Source: Brochothrix campestris
Lineage (GTDB): Bacteria; Bacillota; Bacilli; Lactobacillales; Listeriaceae
DNA: 64,000 bases
Reading direction: 5' to 3'
NCBI RefSeq assembly: GCF_046058945.1
Contig: NZ_CP175511.1
Span: forward strand, 2,232,001-2,296,000
Shown here: piece by piece, positions 8,872 through 17,999 of the stretch
Position numbering within the stretch: position 1 is the stretch's first letter
How the letters are laid out: every line of letters starts with the position of its first letter
The notes under the pieces: model-generated
The model's database searches: none
Seen by the model: the letters and a program-made list of their open reading frames with translations, nothing else
Told to the model about the DNA's origin: nothing
Made by a program: the position numbers and the translations under genes

Positions 8872-11800
8872 TTAATTTTCATTTGCAACCGTGTCTTCTA
8901 ATGACCAGATAATACTGGCATCATAATCACCGCTACTTATTTTACCTACTGGTAAGAAGAGATTTAGACCTTTTTGATCTTCAATCCATTTTTCAGATAG
9001 GTTGAATGTCCCTTTAGTTGGATCATTTTTTTCAAATATCGTTAATTTATCTGCCGATATCACTTGATTGTCATAACGAATAACTGAAGGGATCACTTTA
9101 TTGGTGTCTTGATTGGTTAACTCTTGCTCGATTTGAGCGTTAACCTTCCAACTTGATACTTCTTTACGGGTATCCTCAATGATTAAATCATCTGATTTCG
9201 ATTCCACATAAAAGCTCTTATCAATCGTATTTATTTCTTGATTGCCAAATGATACGTCAGGTACTGACTTCATTACTAATTCACCTTTATCTGGCCAAAT
9301 CATCATAATTGATACTTTTTCTGATGTAGCGCCATCACTGTCGGTAGCATACATCGTGAATTGATGCGGTTCGTTATCCGCTAGAATCTCTTGAATTTCT
9401 TCTTCGGTGTATTCTCTCGAAACATCACGGTACAGCTCATTACCTCCAGGTTTAATACCTAAAGATTCTGGCGCTCCGCCATCAACTTCAATGTAGGTAG
9501 TGAACGTTTCACTATCAAGATCACGGACATTTGCAACAACTTCGACTATTCCACCTAAGGCTGCATGATTTTCGGGATAATACTCATACGTTTCACCGTC
9601 TTTTACTGGTGCACCAATTGTTATTTCTGGTGCAAGATTTTCAACAACAAATTTCGTACCCGCTTTAAAAGTAACATCCTTATACGTAAGATCTTCTCTT
9701 GGATTAATGTTACCTTTATCCGAATTAGTCTCCGGTGGTGAATCAATATCGGCTTTACCAGCCTTATCTTCTAATAACAGTTGACCTGTCATATCTTTCA
9801 CAAAGGTTCCAGTCGGAATCTCCATACTCCAATTACCATCTGCATCAACTTCTGTTGTAACAGGCGATAAAAGCGTACCGTTTAGTTCTAGATAAACGGT
9901 TGCACCAACCTCACCAGTCCCTTTTAAGGTTGTCGTGTTAACAGAAACACGTTTCGTCAACAACTCAGTTGGTTCAGGTGGTGTAACATCAACAACTGTA
10001 TACTCGGACTGCTCTTGTTGAATATGGGCGCCGTTCGCTGAAAGGGCCGTTACCACCTTATCTTGTAGATTTAATTTATCACCCGTATATTTAACTTCTC
10101 CAGTTTCATCTGTTTTAAGATCGGGATGGAGCACACTATATGAATCTTTCAATTCAACAATACCTTGGTCCTTTCCTGCGTAAACAGGGATGTAATGGAA
10201 GTTACCTTCATCATCCATACCGTTCTCATCAGGTACATAACCTAAAATAACTTTTCCGCTGATTGAATATTCAGCGTTTGTTACATCATTGAACTCGAAC
10301 TCAGGATCTTGGTTCAGCCCACTAATACGACGTAATCCTTCTACACTAAAGATCGATTGTAAACCACTATCACTCGATGTAACCGTACCATTGGCTAGTC
10401 GAGTAACATAATCAACCTTGCTACCACCGTATGTTGCAGGTCCTAAGACCTGGTCTTTTAGTTCCCATACGTTCACGTCCGAATTTTTAATTGAAAATTC
10501 TTTAAAGTTTGTGTTTGCGATACTAGAATTTGCATTTGTTGCTGTACTCGAATTACGTAAATCGTAGTTTTTTGGTGTATCAATCGTAATTGTTGTTCGT
10601 CTTGCATCATTGGCAATACTAGCGTCAAACAATCGGCTATTCGTATTACCGATAATATAAAATTCACTTTCTGGTCCTACATAAAACCGTGAATCTTCAC
10701 CTGTCTTAACATTTGAATTAAACGACACTGGCGACTGGCCTGATGATAAAGATGTGATGTTAATCTTATTTTTCCCATCAGCGACGAAGCTGCTTTTATA
10801 GTAGTCGGATCTAAATGCATTACCTGGCATGGTCGCATTATAAGTCGCGCCCTCTTCTAAATGAATTTCATTGTAGTAAGCGAATACAACCGGAAATGCT
10901 ACGCCTGAACCGGTCATTTTAAAGCTACCCGTTGCATTCTTTCCAATAACAAAGTCATGTGATCCCGCACTGTCTTCTCTCATGCCAGCTTGTGCAAACC
11001 AGAAAAACGATCTATCATCATGGGCTGTTTGTTTAAAACCGATAACTTTCGCATTATCTTCGATTTTAACACCGTCGATAACAGCCATTTCCGTAGCGGT
11101 GTACCACGTAATATTACCGGCTAAATTTAATTGTCCACCGGATACAGAAGCGATTCGAGTTTGATTATCTAAAGCACTATTAACATCAGTGAAGTTAATT
11201 GTCCAACCCGATAATGCTGTGTTAGCATCCCCGGAAGATACGATACCAGTTACTCTACCGGCTGTTGTTGATAATGTTTTAATATTACTAATTGAAAAGG
11301 TTGCCGTTGCTGACTGTTGCACTCGAAAGACTTGATTACCTAAATCGAGGTTATAGCCATTCCCTTCGATACTGAAGTCAGTGTTACGTCCTGCGGCAAG
11401 ATCTCCGGTGGTACGTGTAATATCATTACTTAAGGAAACCGCTGTGACTGTTCCATCTGCATAGGCAGCTCTCAACTCTTCCCATGTTGATATAGCAGTA
11501 CCTGCACGTGTTGCTTTTGCTTTCTGTTTAGGTGTTTCTTCTTTGCTTGCGCTTGTTTCTTCTTTGCTTGCGCTTGTTTCTTCTTTGCTTGCGCTTGTTT
11601 CTTCTTTGCTTGCGCTTGTTTCTTCTTTGCTTGCGCTTGTTTCTTCTTTGCTTGCGCTTGTTTCTTCTTTGCTTGCGCTTGTTTCTTCTTTGCTTGCGCT
11701 TGTTTCTTCTTTGCTTGCGCTTGTTTCTTCTTTGCTTGCGCTTGTATCTTCTTTGCTTGCGCTTGTATCTTCTTTGCTTGCGCTTGTATCTTCTTTGCTT

Positions 11801-11916
11801 GCGCTTGTTTGTGGTTCGCTTGTTATTATTTGAGAGGCAAAAGTGACTGTTTCACCTACAAATAACGTGGCAATCATAATAATTACCATCAGAAAATACC
11901 TGCTTTTTCTTTTCAT
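8872..11916 (-). CDS. Large WxL adhesin with beta-helix and Ig-like domains
   Basis: A 1014-residue secreted protein. I place the start at ATG 11916 (MKRKSRYFLMVIIMIATLFV, a clear signal peptide) because GGAGGG lies six bases upstream; the frame is open another 72 codons but that part has no signal or ribosome site. After the signal comes a run of TSASKEE heptapeptides, then a pectate-lyase-like beta-helical adhesive domain (AISTWEELRAAYADGTVTAV onward), a bacterial Ig-like domain (LKGTGEVGATVYLELNG) and a C-terminal WxL domain (VSSWKVNAQIEQELTN, ASIIWSLED). It is the first gene of the operon and probably the ligand-binding member of the complex. The ligand is unknown. Confidence 0.88.
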   Translation of the reverse strand: MKRKSRYFLMVIIMIATLFVGETVTFASQIITSEPQTSASKEDTSASKEDTSASKEDTSASKEETSASKEETSASKEETSASKEETSASKEETSASKEETSASKEETSASKEETSASKEETSASKEETPKQKAKATRAGTAISTWEELRAAYADGTVTAVSLSNDITRTTGDLAAGRNTDFSIEGNGYNLDLGNQVFRVQQSATATFSISNIKTLSTTAGRVTGIVSSGDANTALSGWTINFTDVNSALDNQTRIASVSGGQLNLAGNITWYTATEMAVIDGVKIEDNAKVIGFKQTAHDDRSFFWFAQAGMREDSAGSHDFVIGKNATGSFKMTGSGVAFPVVFAYYNEIHLEEGATYNATMPGNAFRSDYYKSSFVADGKNKINITSLSSGQSPVSFNSNVKTGEDSRFYVGPESEFYIIGNTNSRLFDASIANDARRTTITIDTPKNYDLRNSSTATNANSSIANTNFKEFSIKNSDVNVWELKDQVLGPATYGGSKVDYVTRLANGTVTSSDSGLQSIFSVEGLRRISGLNQDPEFEFNDVTNAEYSISGKVILGYVPDENGMDDEGNFHYIPVYAGKDQGIVELKDSYSVLHPDLKTDETGEVKYTGDKLNLQDKVVTALSANGAHIQQEQSEYTVVDVTPPEPTELLTKRVSVNTTTLKGTGEVGATVYLELNGTLLSPVTTEVDADGNWSMEIPTGTFVKDMTGQLLLEDKAGKADIDSPPETNSDKGNINPREDLTYKDVTFKAGTKFVVENLAPEITIGAPVKDGETYEYYPENHAALGGIVEVVANVRDLDSETFTTYIEVDGGAPESLGIKPGGNELYRDVSREYTEEEIQEILADNEPHQFTMYATDSDGATSEKVSIMMIWPDKGELVMKSVPDVSFGNQEINTIDKSFYVESKSDDLIIEDTRKEVSSWKVNAQIEQELTNQDTNKVIPSVIRYDNQVISADKLTIFEKNDPTKGTFNLSEKWIEDQKGLNLFLPVGKISSGDYDASIIWSLEDTVANEN
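11530..11812 (-). repeat. 21-bp tandem repeat coding T-S-A-S-K-E-E/D
   Basis: About 13 nearly perfect 21-bp units lie just after the signal peptide of the large WxL adhesin. The first three copies read KED and the rest KEE. The near identity makes copy-number change by slippage likely. Confidence 0.92.
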
Positions 11917-12246
11917 GCGGTTCCCTCCATCATTTATTTTTACTATGAATTCGATAACAGCTAGCTCACAATTTCCCGAACCAAATTTATGCATGGATTC
12001 ATATGGATAAATCGGTATTCGTTCTGCTATAACCTTAATACTATCCTGTCTACCTCTCAATGTGAAATAGATATTTCGGATAGCACTATTACCATTCGCT
12101 ATAGCCATAAGTGTGACTTCAACGAAGCCCACTCAGTTCTATCGCAGGAGGAATCGAACTGATTAAGTTTGTCCTGTGGTAATAAAGGACGAATGCTGTT
12201 AGTTACACGACCAACTAAATGGCTAATACAAATATTATCTTATTTG
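11917..12246. other. Upstream region of the WxL operon, abutting IS30
   Basis: This 330-bp stretch between the WxL operon and the IS30 copy has no credible gene. It must hold the operon promoter, but I see no clear paired -35/-10. A CAGTTC..CGAACTG inverted repeat lies near 12133-12161. Insertion of the IS here may have altered operon expression. Confidence 0.4.
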
Positions 12247-13206
12247 TCAAATTAAGTTGGACAATTGTTCTTCATTTACGTCACTCAAAAACACTTCCAA
12301 TGGTGTCCGGTAGTTTAATGATTTTCTTGGTATGTGATTTCTTTTTGAAGCAACAGCTGAAATGAAGTTTTGGTCAACTTGGTTAAAGTCCATCTTTTTC
12401 GGCAAGCCATTTCGACGCAAAATGCCATTAGAATTTTCGTTTAGACCGCGTTGTGAAGGTGTTCCAGGATACGCAAAATAGATAGAGATATCATTCGAGT
12501 TACTCATTTCTTTCCAGTTTGAGAATTCTTTTCCACAATCAAACGTGATTGATTTAAACATGTTTTTGGGAATAGATTGTAACCAAGCAGTCGTTGCTTT
12601 TTCGATATCTGCTGCTTTACGACCTTCTGGTTTTAATGTGATTATCACTTTTGAAAGTCGCTCAACTAACGTGATAACAGCACTTTTATGATGAACACCG
12701 ACAATTGTATCACCTTCCAAGTGTCCAAATTCTTCATTGAATTGAGTATAATCAGTCAATCGTTCCGAAATATTACGCTTAAATGCTTGCCTTCCGCGAC
12801 GTTCGTTGTGTCCGTTTGGCTTACGTTTACCTTTCATTGGTAGCTTTGTGATATCGAAGTCGTTCGCTTTAAATAGGCGATAGAGCGTTCTAACAGAACA
12901 TGAGATAGGTATCTCAGCACGACCAATAATCACATCAGGTGTCCAGCCTTTAGCTGTCATTTTCTGAATGTAAGTTTGTTGATCCGTACTTAAAATGATA
13001 GGTCGTCTGCCACAATATGTTTTATTTTCTTTGTATTTTTGATAATAATCACTGGCTGAGGAACCTTTCTTAAAAAAATTGTAGACATTATCAATCGTTG
13101 TCTTGAACATCCTAGTCTCTTCAATCCGGTTAAAACAGATTGTTTCGTTTGGAAATAGGCTTCTATCATTACAAGTACATTTGGTGTAGAGATGTTTATA
13201 GGTCAT
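12247..13206 (-). CDS. IS30-family transposase (copy A)
   Basis: A 319-residue DDE transposase with an N-terminal helix-turn-helix region and an integrase-like core: HLEGDTIVG (first Asp), ITFDCGKEF (second Asp) and RGLNENSNGILRR (Glu). AGGAG lies nine bases before the ATG. The stop codon sits inside the inverted repeat. Compared with copy B it carries Ala-Tyr instead of Ser-Asp before PGTPSQRG; the Asp is usual in relatives, so copy A may be impaired there, but the catalytic residues are intact. Confidence 0.95.
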   Translation of the reverse strand: MTYKHLYTKCTCNDRSLFPNETICFNRIEETRMFKTTIDNVYNFFKKGSSASDYYQKYKENKTYCGRRPIILSTDQQTYIQKMTAKGWTPDVIIGRAEIPISCSVRTLYRLFKANDFDITKLPMKGKRKPNGHNERRGRQAFKRNISERLTDYTQFNEEFGHLEGDTIVGVHHKSAVITLVERLSKVIITLKPEGRKAADIEKATTAWLQSIPKNMFKSITFDCGKEFSNWKEMSNSNDISIYFAYPGTPSQRGLNENSNGILRRNGLPKKMDFNQVDQNFISAVASKRNHIPRKSLNYRTPLEVFLSDVNEEQLSNLI

Positions 13207-13290
13207 TTGTCTACACTCCTAATAATTCTTTGGTCGGAACTATTTTGAGTGTCGCACAAATGACTTTTTTATTTGTCTAGCTTAATTTTA
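12247..13290 (-). mobile_element. IS30-family insertion sequence, complete copy A
   Basis: About 1.04 kb carrying one transposase gene. The inner ends match as inverted repeats: CAAATTAAGTTGGACAA at 12248 and, on the other strand, AAAATTAAGCTAGACAA ending near 13290. The exact tips are uncertain because about ten bases beyond each repeat are also shared with copy B. No clear target duplication is visible. Confidence 0.85.
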
Positions 13291-13443
13291 CTATCGGCGT
13301 TCCTATCAAACACAATAAATGGGAAATACGGATGAGTAATACCGATATCAAAAAAGACAATAGTTCTGTTCGTGTATTCAGAAATTATTCCATGCTATAC
13401 TTGCCAATATCTAAACAACACTTAATGATAAGGAGCAACAATT

Positions 13444-14280
13444 ATGCTATCACTACTTCATACCTTCATAGCTGTATATGAAAAGAAGAGTTTTTCACAA
13501 GCTGCAGCCCTACTTTATATTTCTCAGCCGACTGTTTCTACTCATATTCACCGCTTAGAAGAACTCACGGATACCCCACTGTTCGTTCGACACGACAAAA
13601 ACGGTATCGTTCCGACCCCGTTCGGCGTCCTTTTTTATGAACGATCTCGTTATTTAGTTAATTATTGGAATTGCACTATGAATGAGTTGCAACAAACAAA
13701 AAACAAGCGGAAACGTATGAGCATTTTAATGTCTCATTCAATTGCTGAAGGTTATTTCAATGACTTTATTCCTCTTTTGATTTCTTGTTTTCCCGATATC
13801 GATTTTGATTTCCGTGTATATAACTCAGAAGATATTATCAACGAAGTAATACAGAATAGTAAAACGCTCGGATTGATTGAAAAGCCACTTACTCATAAAA
13901 AATTAACCGCGAATGCACTTCTGAACGATGAACTCGTACATGTCGGTGATGTCAATTCACCTTACTGGCTAATGCGCGAACCTCATTCAGGTCTGCATTT
14001 TTACCAAGAACTTTATTTTGACCAACATAAGCTCGACTTAAATAAGCTCTCAACGAACAATATCAGTTTTATTTACAAACTTTTACAAAACAACATTGGG
14101 CAAACATTGGTATCAAAAAAAGCTCTTGAAAATTTACCCGGAATTCCTTGGGAGCCGACCAATATTAGTCGCTCTTTAACGCTGGTCAGTAATCCTCTCG
14201 TTACTGAAGATGACACACTAAAGGCGCTCTCCCAATTTATTTGTAAAACCTTAAAAAATAACTTCCCCCCCACTGCATAA
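13444..14280 (+). CDS. LysR-family transcriptional regulator
   Basis: A 278-residue regulator: N-terminal winged helix-turn-helix (FSQAAALLYISQPTVSTHIH, about 18-37) and a substrate-binding-like effector domain (about 90-275). AAGGAG lies nine bases before the ATG. It is a clear paralog of the leftward LysR gene at 14414 (shared IGLIEKP, NSPYWLMRE and NIGQT.VSKKAL blocks), and the two converge on one shared terminator. It has no adjacent enzyme gene, so its target and inducer cannot be told. It lies between two IS30 copies and may be imported. Confidence 0.9.
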   Translation: MLSLLHTFIAVYEKKSFSQAAALLYISQPTVSTHIHRLEELTDTPLFVRHDKNGIVPTPFGVLFYERSRYLVNYWNCTMNELQQTKNKRKRMSILMSHSIAEGYFNDFIPLLISCFPDIDFDFRVYNSEDIINEVIQNSKTLGLIEKPLTHKKLTANALLNDELVHVGDVNSPYWLMREPHSGLHFYQELYFDQHKLDLNKLSTNNISFIYKLLQNNIGQTLVSKKALENLPGIPWEPTNISRSLTLVSNPLVTEDDTLKALSQFICKTLKNNFPPTA

Positions 14281-14281
14281 T

Positions 14282-14325
14282 CAAAAAACCATCCAACACT
14301 CATACATGTTGGATGGTTTTTTGAT
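14282..14325. terminator. Bidirectional terminator between the two LysR genes
   Basis: Near-perfect stem AAAAAACCATCCAACA / TGTTGGATGGTTTTTT, with A and T runs that make it work in both directions for the convergent regulators. Confidence 0.92.
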
Positions 14326-14413
14326 TATAGACAACGTAGCATTAAATTCCCTTTCTCTTTGAAGATAGTTCATGTACATTCTTAGTATACTTGCACCTTT
14401 TCTCCTATTCAGC

Positions 14414-15277
14414 TTAACTGCTCTCAATCTTTTCCATCGCTATTTGTCGGCGTATTTCAGCCGCTTTAAATTCAGCCGCCAAAAAGGCTGCGATTTCCTC
14501 ATTCAAACTATTTTCTACGTGCATTTTCTTTTGAATCATGATTAAATTACGCCAAAGATTCGTTGGTTGCCAATCTAATTGTGGCAAATACGCCAATGCT
14601 TTTTTCGAGACGATTGTTTGTCCAATATTACTTTTGAGCAACTTGAAAATAAAACTCAAATTATTTGTAACAATCTTATTCGCGCTAATTTCATTTTTAT
14701 CAAGATATAGATCTTGATAATATCTAACACCTGAATTTTTTTCCCGCATTAGCCAATATGGGGAATTCGTTTGTCCGACATGAATCATTTCATCTTTTAT
14801 AATAACTAACTCTTTCAAATCTAGACGATTGGTCGGTTTTTCAATTAAACCAATCACCTCGTTTGATTGTGTAACAGTGTGTATAATTTCTTCGGAATTT
14901 TTGATAAAAAAAGAAAAATCTAACTGTGGAAAAGTAATAATTAATTTGGGAATAAATTCATTAAAATACAATTCTGCGATAGAATGTGATATTAAAATCT
15001 TAATTTGTTGACGTTCTCGTTTTTTTTGCTGTAATTCTTCAATTGTTTCTTCCCATTCATTTATCATTAGTAACGCTTTTTCATAAAAAACGTCGCCAAA
15101 TTCAGTCGGTTCTACACCTTTTTTCTCATTGCGAACAAAGAGCTTTGTTTGTGTTATTTCTTCTAACTTTTGGATATGAATCGAAACCGTAGGTTGTGAT
15201 ATGTATAATATTTTGGCAGCCTGAGAAAAATTACGCAATTCATAAACTACGACATACGTATGTAATAGTGATAACAT
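14414..15277 (-). CDS. LysR-family transcriptional regulator (paralog)
   Basis: A 287-residue LysR regulator. I choose ATG 15277 because GAGGGGG lies six bases before it and because the protein then begins MLSLLHT exactly like its paralog; an ATG 21 bases further upstream precedes the ribosome site. The helix-turn-helix is FSQAAKILYISQPTVSIHIQ, and the effector domain follows from about residue 88. It resembles the regulator at 13444 over its whole length, so the pair arose by inverted duplication. Function unknown. Confidence 0.9.
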   Translation of the reverse strand: MLSLLHTYVVVYELRNFSQAAKILYISQPTVSIHIQKLEEITQTKLFVRNEKKGVEPTEFGDVFYEKALLMINEWEETIEELQQKKRERQQIKILISHSIAELYFNEFIPKLIITFPQLDFSFFIKNSEEIIHTVTQSNEVIGLIEKPTNRLDLKELVIIKDEMIHVGQTNSPYWLMREKNSGVRYYQDLYLDKNEISANKIVTNNLSFIFKLLKSNIGQTIVSKKALAYLPQLDWQPTNLWRNLIMIQKKMHVENSLNEEIAAFLAAEFKAAEIRRQIAMEKIESS

Positions 15278-15886
15278 AAAACGCCCCCTCTCATTCAATT
15301 ATCAGTACTGCATATATCTTAATTAATCATCTCGAAATAGTATTTTCCTTTTAACAAACATTTCCGACAAATGACATTAGAGTACTAAAAAGTTAACTGT
15401 CATTATGCATTATCTGCTAACGAATACACATCGTTATATTAGTTAAACTGGTTAACGTCTGTCGTTTCTATTAGTTTTTCAATTAATTAAAAAACTGCAA
15501 TAGAAAAACGATGTTTTTTGTAAAGCAGCTAACGGGTCTCGTTTAAATTACTATTTCTTTTCTATTCGATACCAGCTAATTATTCTCGCCAAACTTTATT
15601 CTGCTGTCAAAACATTTAATATAGAAAGAACTCGCATAACATTTCACTGTTTCTCTGAAAATAATTCTAAAAATCATCACTTTAAGATATTAAATTGCAC
15701 TTTATCTGTGTCAAAAAAACAAGCCTTATACGTTCTTATGTACTAACACTTCCCTGTTTTATAGAAAAATAAACATCTGAACCAACTATTCCCACACGTT
15801 AAATTGAGTTCTTCCTTAAACTATAAAAAGCGATGCGAGGTAACCCTCGCATCGCTCTTAGATGATTCCCTCTTTCAACGTATCTT
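15278..15886. other. 609-bp AT-rich gap with hairpins
   Basis: No credible gene is seen. It must carry the promoter of the leftward LysR gene. An AT-rich hairpin spans about 15463-15510 (CGTTTCTATT..AATAGAAAAACG around AGTTTTT / AAAAAACT). Several GTTAAC/TTAACG motifs between 15395 and 15460 could be regulator half-sites, but this is a guess. Confidence 0.35.
15829..15856 (-). terminator. Terminator of the truncated membrane-protein gene
   Basis: Perfect stem AGCGATGCGAGG / CCTCGCATCGCT with a short loop. The leftward tail TTTTATAG is only moderately T-rich. Confidence 0.7.
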
Positions 15887-16339
15887 TTAATAGCGGTAGT
15901 AGACCATTTCCTCATTGCCACCAAACATCAGGATCACAATGCTAATGACAAAGCAGATTGCGGAGACAATTATAATGAGCCGTCCTTGTTTCTGGTTTGT
16001 TTTTGAGTAAATAAAGCCACAGATTGCACCCACAACACCAAATACAATCGGTAAGAAAAAGATTGAAATAATCGCTGCAGCCCAGCCGCACATTTGAAAG
16101 TACCGACTATTAGAGGACTGTGATAATTGTTTTGCTTTATCATTAATACCGGCTAAAGAATTGGTTGTTGATGCTGTTGCGACGATTTCTTTAACATTAA
16201 TCACAAAATCATCACCGACTGGATACACATCTACTTCTGTACCAACTTCTGGTGTGAAATCCAAGCTTGTTTTTTTAACAGTCACGACACTATTGCCTGC
16301 GCGACTAATAAATACTTCTGTTTCTGTTACCTTAATAAT
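15887..16339 (-). pseudogene. 5'-truncated membrane protein gene at an IS end
   Basis: A leftward frame runs from the IS30 copy B junction to a stop at 15887. The peptide starts KIIKVTETEVFISRAGNSVV, has a small beta-rich cytoplasmic part (VGTEVDVYPVGDDFVINVKE) and then two membrane segments (AAIISIFFLPIVFGVVGAICG; LIIIVSAICFVISIVILMF). There is no ATG: the frame hits a stop inside the IS end, and the only internal candidate is GTG 16285, which lacks a good ribosome site. The IS has therefore probably removed the original start. Family not recognised. It keeps a terminator, so loss looks recent. Confidence 0.6.
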
Positions 16340-16355
16340 TTTATTCTCTTATTTG

Positions 16356-17315
16356 TCAAATTAAGCTGGACAATTGTTCTTCATTTACGTCACTCAAAAA
16401 CACTTCCAATGGTGTCCGGTAGTTTAATGATTTTCTTGGTATGTGATTTCTTTTTGAAGCAACAGCTGAAATGAAGTTTTGGTCAACTTGGTTAAAGTCC
16501 ATCTTTTTTGGCAAGCCATTTCGACGCAAAATGCCATTAGAATTTTCGTTTAGACCGCGTTGTGAAGGTGTTCCAGGATCCGAAAAATAGATAGAGATAT
16601 CATTCGAGTTACTCATTTCTTTCCAGTTTGAGAATTCTTTTCCACAATCAAACGTGATTGATTTAAACATATGTTTGGGAATAGATTGTAACCAAGCAGT
16701 CGTTGCTTTTTCGATATCTGCTGCTTTACGACCTTCTGGTTTTAATGTGATTATCACTTTTGAAAGTCGCTCAACTAACGTGATAACAGCACTTTTATGA
16801 TGAACACCGACAATTGTATCACCTTCCAAGTGTCCAAATTCTTGATTGAATTGCGTATAATCAGTCAATCGTTCCGAAATATTACGCTTAAATGCTTGCC
16901 TTCCGCGACGTTCGTTGTGTCCGTTTGGCTTACGTTTACCTTTCATTGGTAGCTTTGTGATATCGAAGTCGTTCGCTTTAAATAGGCGATAGAGCGTTCT
17001 AACAGAACATGAGATAGGTATCTCAGCACGACCAATAATCACATCAGGTGTCCAGCCTTTAGCTGTCATTTTCTGAATGTAAGTTTGTTGATCCGTACTT
17101 AAAATGATAGGTCGTCTGCCACAATATGTTTTATTTTCTTTGTATTTTTGATAATAATCACTGGCTGAGGAACCTTTCTTAAAAAAATTGTAGACATTAT
17201 CAATCGTTGTCTTGAACATCCTAGTCTCTTCAATCCGGTTAAAACAGATTGTTTCGTTTGGAAATAGGCTTCTATCATTACAAGTACATTTGGTGTAGAG
17301 ATGTTTATAGGTCAT
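16356..17315 (-). CDS. IS30-family transposase (copy B, lacking expression signals)
   Basis: A full-length 319-residue transposase that differs from copy A at only a handful of residues (IPKHMF for IPKNMF, FSDPG for FAYPG, FNQEF for FNEEF, LSSLI for LSNLI). The DDE residues are intact. The coding sequence is complete, but the 66-bp deletion took away its Shine-Dalgarno and leader, so it is probably not translated unless a new upstream signal is used. Confidence 0.88.
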   Translation of the reverse strand: MTYKHLYTKCTCNDRSLFPNETICFNRIEETRMFKTTIDNVYNFFKKGSSASDYYQKYKENKTYCGRRPIILSTDQQTYIQKMTAKGWTPDVIIGRAEIPISCSVRTLYRLFKANDFDITKLPMKGKRKPNGHNERRGRQAFKRNISERLTDYTQFNQEFGHLEGDTIVGVHHKSAVITLVERLSKVIITLKPEGRKAADIEKATTAWLQSIPKHMFKSITFDCGKEFSNWKEMSNSNDISIYFSDPGTPSQRGLNENSNGILRRNGLPKKMDFNQVDQNFISAVASKRNHIPRKSLNYRTPLEVFLSDVNEEQLSSLI

Positions 17316-17333
17316 TTGTCTAGCTTAATTTTA
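16356..17333 (-). mobile_element. IS30-family insertion sequence, copy B with 66-bp deletion
   Basis: Nearly identical to copy A in the same orientation 4.1 kb away. It lacks the 66 bases between two ATTTGTCTA repeats (13205-13213 and 13271-13279 in copy A). Only one such repeat remains at 17314-17322, so the transposase ATG sits beside the inverted repeat with no ribosome site or promoter. Both inverted-repeat cores remain, so it could still be mobilised in trans. Confidence 0.85.
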
Positions 17334-17999
17334 CTATCGGCGTTTATTTGCTTGCTTACCGATTTCTGTGGTTTTTTTTACATCAACCCCATAGGTTGTT
17401 GCATTATCATACCCGGTCTTTTTATTACTGCTATGCATCCAATCTTCTAATGATTTCGCCCCTTTAGATTGATTGACACTCCCATTAGTTACTGCTAAAT
17501 TTTTATGATGAGTCGCCATATCATTGCGTTGATCTGCTGTCATATAAAGCCTTGCTTTATCATTGTCATGAATCGATTTTGCCGAAACAACATGGTCGAT
17601 ATGTGTTCGACTATCTTTTTTCAAATGCTTCCGAGTGTAATCATCTTTGATAATTTTATTATTTTTAAAAAGTTCTTTTCGCATTTTAGGAAAATCTTTT
17701 TCGTAAGCCTTACGATCAAACTTAGTCGTATATTGCTGTTTAATTTCCTCGTTAGCAAAAACACAGTTGTTTGCATTGTGCAGTGTTGTAAGATTACCAC
17801 CTTGTTTAAATTGGTCATAGGTCATCCCTAATCCAAACGTTTGCAAAATACTTTTACCGATTTCACGACGACATTCACTCATAAAACTATCTATTTCTGT
17901 TTTTTCAATTTTCGTTTCTTGTGCTTGAAATAAATCCTTAAACTCTTCATTTTGTAATATCGTATCTAGTTTTATGTCTGTTGCGATTATACTCACCAT
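17334..17999 (-). CDS. HNH nuclease-like protein of unknown role
   Basis: A 221-residue protein without signal peptide. The C-terminal half carries an HNH-type core: THIDHVVSAKSIHDN, then LAVTNGSVNQSKGAKS, the usual His-x-Asp-His ... Asn pattern of HNH nucleases. The N-terminal half (FGLGMTYDQFKQGGNLTTLHN) is not recognised. The start is ATG 17999 or GTG 17996; AGGAAG is very close to both. The stop codon TAG lies in the ~11 bases shared by the flanks of both IS copies, so the last residues may not be native. Such genes occur on phages, integrative elements and in toxin systems; which applies here is open. Confidence 0.65.
   Translation of the reverse strand: MVSIIATDIKLDTILQNEEFKDLFQAQETKIEKTEIDSFMSECRREIGKSILQTFGLGMTYDQFKQGGNLTTLHNANNCVFANEEIKQQYTTKFDRKAYEKDFPKMRKELFKNNKIIKDDYTRKHLKKDSRTHIDHVVSAKSIHDNDKARLYMTADQRNDMATHHKNLAVTNGSVNQSKGAKSLEDWMHSSNKKTGYDNATTYGVDVKKTTEIGKQANKRR

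Noticed and set aside
11532..11846. Two overlapping rightward frames over the TSASKEE repeat
   Set aside because: Same artefact: the 21-bp unit is free of stops in several frames. No start signals.
11917..12132. 72-codon N-terminal extension of the large WxL adhesin
   Set aside because: The signal peptide and Shine-Dalgarno place the start at 11916. The extension has no ribosome site and would bury the signal peptide.
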